A DNA stretch of 64,000 nucleotides from Sideroxydans lithotrophicus (GTDB lineage: Bacteria > Pseudomonadota > Gammaproteobacteria > Burkholderiales > Gallionellaceae). Shown one piece after another: positions 58,065 through 64,000 of the stretch. The stretch lies in contig DYJI01000002.1 in NCBI GenBank assembly GCA_020723185.1, positions 1 to 64,000 on the forward strand, written 5' to 3'. The position numbers and the translations under genes were made by a program. The notes under the pieces are model-generated. The model was not told the DNA's origin, did no database searches, and was given only the letters and a program-made list of their open reading frames with translations. Position 1 is the stretch's first letter; every line of letters begins with the position of its first letter.

Positions 58065-59126
58065 CTATCCCGCCAAGGCAACGCAAACTTGCGCCACGTG
58101 TTGTGTTGCATCCGGTTTGGCCAGGCTGCGTGCAGCCTGTGCCATCGCCAGCAACTTTTCCCTGTCCAGTTCGCGCAGCAGTTGTGCCAGCTTGTCCGCA
58201 CTCAATTCCTGTTGCGGCAAAAGGATCGCCGCGCCGCGCTCGCTCAGGAAACGCGCGTTGTGAGTCTGGTGGTCGTCCACCGCGAACGGAAACGGCACCA
58301 GCACGCTGGCCACACCCGCCGCCGCCAGCTCGGCGACCGTCAGCGCCCCCGCGCGACAGATCACCACATCGGCTTGCGCATACTGTTGCGGCATATCGTC
58401 GATGAAAGCGCGAACTTCGGCGTGTACCCCGGCTTGTGCATATAGCTGCTGCACTGCTTCGAAATTCTTCTTGCCGGTCTGGTGCACAACATTCGGTCTT
58501 GCATCCACCTCCAGCAACGCCAGTGCTTGCGGCAACGCATCGTTCAGAGCTTTGGCTCCAAGACTGCCGCCCACCACCAGCACATTCAACTTGCCGCTGC
58601 GCGATGCGTAGCGCACTTGCGGTGCAGCCAATGCTGCGATGTCGGTACGCACCGGGTTGCCGGCCCACTCAGTGCCTTTCAGTACATCAGGAAAACCGCT
58701 CAGCACTTTGGTCGCGAGCTTGGCCAATATCTTGTTGCTCATGCCCGCGATGGAGTTCTGCTCATGCACCACCAGCGGCCGGCGCAGGAATGCCGCCATC
58801 AATCCGCCCGGCATGGTGATGTAGCCGCCCATGCCCAGCACCACATCGGGCCGATGGCGCAGGATCGCCACCGCGCTCTGTCCCAGTGCACGCAGCAAGG
58901 TGAACGGTAGCATCAGCAAACGAATCAGCCCTTTGCCGCGCACACCGGAAAACTTCACCCATGCCACCGGATACCCATGCTTGGGCACCAGTTCGGCTTC
59001 CATGCTATTCGGTGCGCCCAGCCAGACGATGTTCCAACCTTGCGCATGCAGCGCATCAGCGACCGCCAGCCCCGGGTAGATATGCCCGCCGGTTCCGCCT
59101 GCCATGACCATGAGAGTGCGGCTCAT
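58065..59126 (-). CDS. murG: Lipid II synthase MurG
   Basis: MurG adds GlcNAc to lipid I, making lipid II, on the inner leaflet. The 353-residue GT-B enzyme has the G-loops [16 protein letters not shown] and [13 protein letters not shown], and the EGxGxS-like acceptor segment [11 protein letters not shown]. It overlaps ftsW by four bases. Confidence 0.97.
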   Translation of the reverse strand: MSRTLMVMAGGTGGHIYPGLAVADALHAQGWNIVWLGAPNSMEAELVPKHGYPVAWVKFSGVRGKGLIRLLMLPFTLLRALGQSAVAILRHRPDVVLGMGGYITMPGGLMAAFLRRPLVVHEQNSIAGMSNKILAKLATKVLSGFPDVLKGTEWAGNPVRTDIAALAAPQVRYASRSGKLNVLVVGGSLGAKALNDALPQALALLEVDARPNVVHQTGKKNFEAVQQLYAQAGVHAEVRAFIDDMPQQYAQADVVICRAGALTVAELAAAGVASVLVPFPFAVDDHQTHNARFLSERGAAILLPQQELSADKLAQLLRELDREKLLAMAQAARSLAKPDATQHVAQVCVALAG

Positions 59127-60286
59127 ATCGGCAGCCCCCTCGCAACACGCCTGTTCTCGTAATCAATACGCAGCAACACCGCCACCGCCACCATGTTCAC
59201 CACCACGCCGCTGCCGCCGAAGCTCAGGAATGGCAGGGTCAAACCCTTGGTCGGCAGTACGCCCATGTTCACGCCGATGTTGATCATCGCCTGCACGCCC
59301 AGCCACACGCCGATGCCCTGCGCCACCAGCGCGGCATACAGGCGGTCCGACATCGCGGCCTGGCGGCCGATGGCGAAGGCGCGCACGATCAGCCAGCCGA
59401 ACAGCAGCAGCACTGCGCTCACGCCGAACAGGCCCAGCTCTTCGGCGATCACAGCCAGCAGGAAGTCGGTATGCGCTTCCGGCAGATAGAACAGTTTCTC
59501 CACGCTGCCGCCCAGGCCGACGCCCAGCCACTCGCCGCGCCCGAAGGCGATCAGCGCATGGCTCAACTGGTAGCCCTTGCCGTAGGGATCGGACCATGGG
59601 TCGAGGAAACCGAGTACGCGCTGCATACGGTATTCGGAAGAGAAGATGAGTGCGGCAAAGGCCAGTGGCAGCGCAACGGTCAGCGCGCCAAATATCTTCA
59701 GGTTGAAGCCGCCCAGCCACAGCATGCCCATCGCGATGGCACAGATCACCACGAAGGCGCCCATGTCCGGCTCCAGCAGCAGCAAGGCACCAACCAGTGC
59801 CATCACGATGAACATCGGCACGAAGGACTGCACGAAGCGGTGGCGCACCGCGCCTTTGCGCACCGCATAGTCGGCGGCGTACAGCACGGCGAACAGCTTC
59901 ATCAATTCCGAAGGTTGCATGTTGAACACGACCAGCGAGATCCAGCGGCGGCTTCCGTTCACCGACTTTCCGATGCCCGGGATCAACACCAGTATCAACA
60001 ACACCACTCCGATCACGAACAGCACCGGCGCATATTGTTGCCATTTCTGCGTGGGCACCATGAATGCCGCCATCGCAACAGCCAGACCGATCGCCATGAA
60101 CAGGCTGTGGCGCACCAGATAGTAGGTCGCCTGGTGGCCGGTATAACGGCCCGCTTCGGCGGTGGCGATGGACGCGGAGTACACCATCACCAGACCGATG
60201 GCGAGCAACGCGGTGACCAGCCAGGCCAGCACGGTGTCGTATTCGGCCATGGCGCGACGCGGTGCGTTCAATGCGGTATTCAACAT
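59123..60286 (-). CDS. ftsW: Septal peptidoglycan polymerase FtsW
   Basis: FtsW is the SEDS-family glycosyltransferase working with FtsI at the septum. ATG 60286 with GGAGG gives 387 residues with about ten helices; the longer frame lacks support. SEDS motifs are [21 protein letters not shown], the conserved Asp in PDMGAF and [12 protein letters not shown], and the C-terminal [10 protein letters not shown]. It overlaps murD by 7 bp. Confidence 0.97.
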   Translation of the reverse strand: MLNTALNAPRRAMAEYDTVLAWLVTALLAIGLVMVYSASIATAEAGRYTGHQATYYLVRHSLFMAIGLAVAMAAFMVPTQKWQQYAPVLFVIGVVLLILVLIPGIGKSVNGSRRWISLVVFNMQPSELMKLFAVLYAADYAVRKGAVRHRFVQSFVPMFIVMALVGALLLLEPDMGAFVVICAIAMGMLWLGGFNLKIFGALTVALPLAFAALIFSSEYRMQRVLGFLDPWSDPYGKGYQLSHALIAFGRGEWLGVGLGGSVEKLFYLPEAHTDFLLAVIAEELGLFGVSAVLLLFGWLIVRAFAIGRQAAMSDRLYAALVAQGIGVWLGVQAMINIGVNMGVLPTKGLTLPFLSFGGSGVVVNMVAVAVLLRIDYENRRVARGLPI

Positions 60287-61662
60287 GTCGCCTCCGCTTG
60301 CAGTTTCCGCACCGCAGCGACGAATGCTTCCGCGCGATGCAGGTAGTTGCGATACATGTCGAAGCTGGCACAGGCGGGCGACATCAGCACCGCGTCCCCG
60401 CGCTGTGCATTGGCCGTCGCGGTGCGTACCGCATCTTCCATGTCGCGCGCGTTCAATACCGGCTTGCCGCATCCAGCGATTGCGCGTGCGATCAGCGGCG
60501 CGTCGCGGCCGATCAGTACCACGGCGCGCGCATGCTTTTCCACTGCCGCTTTCAAGGGCGAGAAATCCTGCCCCTTGCCGTCGCCGCCCAGGATCACGAT
60601 TGCAGGTTTTCCCAGACCATTCAGCGCCGCTTCGGTCGCCCCGACGTTGGTCCCTTTGGAATCGTCGTAATAGGTGATGCCGTTCACTTGTGCCACTTCT
60701 TCCACACGGTGCGGCAAACCCTTGAAGGCGCGCAATGCCGCGACCAGCGGCGGCAGCGGCAAGTCGAGCGCACGGCACAGCGCCAGCGCGGCCAGCGCGT
60801 TCGCCACATTGTGCAGACCGGCCACCTGCAATTCGTCGGCGCGCATCACCTTCTGCGCGCCCTGCATCAGCCAGGTGATCGCACCTTCCTTGCCGATCCC
60901 CCAGTCCAGCTCGCTGCTCGGCGGCGTCAGCCCGAAGGTCACCTGTTTGCGTCCGGCCAGCCCCATCGCCGCGCTGCGCGCATCGTCGCGATTGAGCACC
61001 TGTACGCCGTCACCGTTATAGATGCGCGTCTTTGCGGCAGCATAAAGATCCATGCTGTGCGCATAGCGATCCAGATGGTCTTCGCTCACATTGAGCACCA
61101 CCGCCACATCCGCGTTCAGGGTATGGGTCGTCTCCAACTGGAAGCTGGACAACTCCAGCACCCAGGCTTGCGGCTGGTGGCCGCCGCGCTCGCGCAAGGC
61201 ATCCAGCACGGCGGGCGAGATGTTGCCCGCCACTTGCGCATCCAGCCCGGCGGCGGCGCACATCGCACCGACCATGCTGGTGGTGGTGGTCTTGCCATTG
61301 GCGCCGGTGATGGCGATGACTTTCGGTTTCGGCTGCGCATCCGCAATCTGTTGCGCCAGCAGTTCGATGTCGCCCTCGACCGGGATGCCCCGCGCGACCG
61401 CGCGCTGCACGAACGGTTCGGCCATCGGCACCCCGGGGCTGATGGCGATGCGGTCTATGCCTTGCAGCAGCGCGTCGTCGAACGCGCCGCAATGCATCTC
61501 GGCTTGCGGCATCTCGCTGCGCAATGTCGCCACACCGGGCGGCTCTGCACGACTATCGGCGACGCGCAGCCGCGCGCCCTGCGCATGCAGGAAACGCGCA
61601 AGCGACAACCCGGTCTCACCGAGACCGAGTATCAGCACCGATTTGTCGCGCAAAGATGTCAT
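60280..61662 (-). CDS. murD: UDP-N-acetylmuramoylalanine--D-glutamate ligase MurD
   Basis: MurD adds D-Glu to UDP-MurNAc-L-Ala. ATG 61662 ([20 protein letters not shown]) gives 460 residues. ATP site [15 protein letters not shown] and the carbamylated-Lys and Mur signature region [14 protein letters not shown] are present. Its start overlaps the mraY stop by four bases. Confidence 0.97.
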   Translation of the reverse strand: MTSLRDKSVLILGLGETGLSLARFLHAQGARLRVADSRAEPPGVATLRSEMPQAEMHCGAFDDALLQGIDRIAISPGVPMAEPFVQRAVARGIPVEGDIELLAQQIADAQPKPKVIAITGANGKTTTTSMVGAMCAAAGLDAQVAGNISPAVLDALRERGGHQPQAWVLELSSFQLETTHTLNADVAVVLNVSEDHLDRYAHSMDLYAAAKTRIYNGDGVQVLNRDDARSAAMGLAGRKQVTFGLTPPSSELDWGIGKEGAITWLMQGAQKVMRADELQVAGLHNVANALAALALCRALDLPLPPLVAALRAFKGLPHRVEEVAQVNGITYYDDSKGTNVGATEAALNGLGKPAIVILGGDGKGQDFSPLKAAVEKHARAVVLIGRDAPLIARAIAGCGKPVLNARDMEDAVRTATANAQRGDAVLMSPACASFDMYRNYLHRAEAFVAAVRKLQAEATC

Positions 61663-62762
61663 CTCAGTTTCAGCGTGGACAATCCAATGAGTACCAACAA
61701 CATCGTGATGATCCAGAATCTCACGACGACTTGAGTCTCTTTCCAGCCCTTCTGCTCGAAGTGATGGTGCAGCGGGGCCATCAGCAGGATGCGCTGGCCG
61801 GTGCCGTAACGTTTCTTGGTGTATTTGAACCAGGAAACTTGCAGCATCACCGACACCGCCTCCACCACGAACACACCGCCCATGATGAACAGCACCAGTT
61901 CCTGGCGGATGATCACCGCCACTGCGCCGAGCGCCGCACCCAGCGCCAGCGCGCCGACGTCGCCCATGAACACTTCGGCGGGATAGGCGTTGAACCACAG
62001 GAAGGCCAGTCCGGCTCCCGCGATGGCGGCGCAGAACACGGCCAGTTCACCCGCGCCGGGGATAGCGGGTTCGCCCAGGTATTTGGCGAACTCGGCGTGT
62101 CCGGCGACATAGGCGAAGATGGCCAGCGCCGCCGCCACCATCACGGTCGGCATGATGGCCAGGCCGTCCAGACCGTCGGTCAGGTTCACCGCGTTGCTGC
62201 TGCCCACGATGACCAGATACACCAGCACGATGAAACCGACCATGCCGAGCGGGATGACGAAGTTCTTGAAGAACGGCACGATGATCTCGGTGTGCTGCGG
62301 CAACGTGGCATGCGTCCACAGATAGATTCCGACCGCCAGCGCGATCAGGGATTGCCAGAACATCTTGGCGCGCGCGGACAGCCCGTCCGGGTTCTTGTAG
62401 ACCACCTTGCGGTAGTCGTCCACCCAGCCGATGGCCCCCACGCCCAGCGTGGTCAGCAACACCACCCACACATAGGCGTTGTGCAGATCGCCCCACAGCA
62501 GGGTAGTGATCGCCACGGACATCAGTATCAGCGCGCCGCCCATGGTCGGCGTGCCGGCTTTCACCAGATGCGTCTGTGGGCCGTCGCTGCGCACCGACTG
62601 GCCGATCTTCATCGCGGTCAGTTTGCGGATCATCCACGGACCGAGCATGAAGGAGATGATGAGCGCGGTCATCGCGGCCATCACTGCGCGCAGCGTGATG
62701 TAGTTGAACACGCTGAATGCGCGGATATCCTGTGATAGCCATTGGGCTAATGCGAGCAGCAT
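61659..62762 (-). CDS. mraY: Phospho-MurNAc-pentapeptide transferase MraY
   Basis: MraY makes lipid I from UDP-MurNAc-pentapeptide and undecaprenyl-phosphate in the inner membrane. ATG 62762 follows AGGAGG and gives 367 residues with ten helices; the longer frame is unsupported. Motifs are [13 protein letters not shown], the catalytic [10 protein letters not shown] and [19 protein letters not shown], and the HHHFE loop near the C-terminus. It overlaps murF by 16 bp. Confidence 0.98.
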   Translation of the reverse strand: MLLALAQWLSQDIRAFSVFNYITLRAVMAAMTALIISFMLGPWMIRKLTAMKIGQSVRSDGPQTHLVKAGTPTMGGALILMSVAITTLLWGDLHNAYVWVVLLTTLGVGAIGWVDDYRKVVYKNPDGLSARAKMFWQSLIALAVGIYLWTHATLPQHTEIIVPFFKNFVIPLGMVGFIVLVYLVIVGSSNAVNLTDGLDGLAIMPTVMVAAALAIFAYVAGHAEFAKYLGEPAIPGAGELAVFCAAIAGAGLAFLWFNAYPAEVFMGDVGALALGAALGAVAVIIRQELVLFIMGGVFVVEAVSVMLQVSWFKYTKKRYGTGQRILLMAPLHHHFEQKGWKETQVVVRFWIITMLLVLIGLSTLKLR

Positions 62763-64000
62763 GTTTCCTCCTGTTGCAACGCGCAGGCCTGCACCACGCG
62801 TTCCATTTTCATGAAGCGCGAGCCCTTCACCAGCACCGTGGTCTGCGCGTCCAGTTCTTGTTCGAGTACAGCCAGTAAACCTTCCACATCCGCGAAGTGC
62901 GTTGCAGCGTTCCCGAATTCGGCCACGGCTTGCGCGGTGAGCGTGCCCAACGCATACAGCTTTTCGATGCCCAGTTCGCGTGCGGCGATGCCGATCTCGC
63001 GATGGAACTGTGCCGCGTTGTCGCCCAGTTCGCCCATGTCGCCCAGCACGAAGATGCGCTTGCCTGTCGCCTGCGCCAGCACCTCCAGTGCGGCATGCAT
63101 GGAAGCCGGATTGGCGTTGTAGGTATCGTCGATCAGCGTCGCGCCGCCCAGCGCCTGTTTGCGCTGCAAACGTCCCGCCACGCCGCCGAAGGATTCCAGT
63201 GCGCGCTCGATAGTTGCAATTGGCACATGCACGGCCAGCGCTGCGGTTGCGGCAGCCAGCGCGTTGCGCGCGTTGTGTTCGCCCGGCACCTGCAGCACGA
63301 CGCGCAGTTCGCCCGCCGGAGTGAACGCACGCAGTTCCCCGCCGAAACCCTGTGCCTGCCATTCGCCTTTCACGGCAGCGTTATGTTCCAGCGCGAAGTC
63401 GAACACGCGATGTTTGTCCGCCAGTGTGCGCCACAGTCCGGCATGCGCATCGTCGGCATTGATGACTGCGGTGCCGTTGCCTTGCAGCCCGGCGAAGATC
63501 TCGCCCTTGGCGCGCGCCACCCCTTCCACCGAACCCAGTCCTTGCAGATGCGCACCGCTGGCGTTGTTGACCAGCGCCACATCGGGCTGCGCGAGATGCG
63601 TGAGATATGCGATCTCGCCGGGGTGGTTCATGCCCATCTCGATCACGGCATAGCGATGTTGCGCGCGCAGCTTGAGCAGGGTGAGCGGCATGCCGATGTC
63701 GTTGTTGAAGTTGCCGCGTGTCGCCAGCACGGCGTCTTCGCCCGCGTGCGCAGCGAAGATCGCTGCCAGCATCTCCTTGACCGTGGTCTTGCCGTTGCTG
63801 CCGGTAACGGCGAGCAGCGGAATGTCGAACTGCCTGCGCCAGTACGCGGCCAGTTTTCCCAGCGCGAGGCGCGTGTCGGGCACGAACAACACTGGGCATC
63901 CCACTTCTTCCAGTACGCTGCCTTCCTTCACGATGGCCGCGACCGCACCGGCTTGCGCGGCCTGCGCGACGAACTGCGCGCCGTCGAAATGCTCGCCGCG
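62747..64000 (-). CDS. murF: UDP-MurNAc-tripeptide--D-Ala-D-Ala ligase MurF (5' end outside window)
   Basis: MurF adds D-Ala-D-Ala to complete the pentapeptide. Only the 3' part is present: 417 codons, open to the window edge, beginning [20 protein letters not shown], which corresponds to the end of the N-terminal UDP-binding region. The GTG at 63931 is internal, not the start. ATP site [14 protein letters not shown], the Mg/Lys region [11 protein letters not shown] and [11 protein letters not shown] are typical. About 40 residues should lie beyond base 64000. It leads the cluster part seen here; murE and ftsI would be expected outside. Confidence 0.96.
   Translation of the reverse strand, partial: RGEHFDGAQFVAQAAQAGAVAAIVKEGSVLEEVGCPVLFVPDTRLALGKLAAYWRRQFDIPLLAVTGSNGKTTVKEMLAAIFAAHAGEDAVLATRGNFNNDIGMPLTLLKLRAQHRYAVIEMGMNHPGEIAYLTHLAQPDVALVNNASGAHLQGLGSVEGVARAKGEIFAGLQGNGTAVINADDAHAGLWRTLADKHRVFDFALEHNAAVKGEWQAQGFGGELRAFTPAGELRVVLQVPGEHNARNALAAATAALAVHVPIATIERALESFGGVAGRLQRKQALGGATLIDDTYNANPASMHAALEVLAQATGKRIFVLGDMGELGDNAAQFHREIGIAARELGIEKLYALGTLTAQAVAEFGNAATHFADVEGLLAVLEQELDAQTTVLVKGSRFMKMERVVQACALQQEETCCSH

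Noticed and set aside
56623-58263. A 546-codon plus-strand frame opposite murC and murG
   Set aside because: Antisense shadow of murC with no ribosome-binding site.

Overview
The window reads as a chromosomal segment of a GC-rich betaproteobacterium. The gene families and their order point to the Nitrosomonadales/Gallionellaceae side of the class (Sideroxydans- or Thiobacillus-like), but that placement is inferred from gene content and a BtuM-type cobalamin transporter; no marker RNA lies in the window. Almost everything is core genome. There is no prophage, transposase, tRNA, rRNA or CRISPR array. The one clearly accessory stretch is about 8.4-9.5 kb: an inverted pair of palindrome-bearing repeats beside an unrecognised low-GC gene.

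Layout. 0-3.6 kb: two tandem leftward rRNA-type promoters leave the window, then tsaD, plsY (with an unusual C-terminal zinc ribbon), folB, an outer-membrane barrel and rpmE. 3.6-8.4 kb: an M48 lipoprotein protease and two tail-to-tail PMT-type glycosyltransferases. 8.4-9.5 kb: repeat pair and orphan gene. 9.5-19.4 kb: aroC, a TatD hydrolase, tcdA, corA, thpR, a 1272-residue FAD/Fe-S oxidoreductase and an unrecognised 539-residue protein. 19.4-23.8 kb: phoR-phoB (phoB has a near-consensus Pho box), a sodium:solute symporter and a 2-Cys peroxiredoxin. 23.8-28.4 kb: a leftward cobalamin locus (riboswitch, btuB, btuM) followed by msbA. 28.4-32 kb: zapB-zapA, 6S RNA, an EVE-domain gene, a TauE/SafE permease and an AGCS symporter. 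32-35.7 kb: two related c-type cytochromes, an orphan ParA and ilvD. 35.7-42.7 kb: lgt-pldA, a CorC-type CBS protein, pilC-pilD-coaE, zapD-yacG. 42.7-50.4 kb: a Nudix/ThiE fusion, a DUF815 ATPase, argJ, a cyclic-nucleotide-binding protein, secA, an M23 peptidase and the DnaB-loader gene dciA. 50.4-64 kb: the leftward division and cell-wall cluster, from a 65-residue membrane protein and lpxC through ftsZ, ftsA, ftsQ, ddlB, murB, murC, murG, ftsW, murD and mraY to murF, which is cut by the window edge.

How the parts connect. Both ends of t6A/ct6A tRNA modification (tsaD, tcdA) are here. Cell division is spread over three places (zapB-zapA, zapD, dcw cluster). The best regulatory signals are the Pho box at phoB, a cobalamin riboswitch with a terminator-like expression platform, the 6S RNA, and several promoters whose -10 box is followed by GCGC, a discriminator type associated with stringent control. 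No wholly new multi-gene system was found. The items most worth a second look are the BtuB/BtuM unit, the covarying repeat pair, the PlsY zinc ribbon and the unrecognised 539- and 172-residue proteins.
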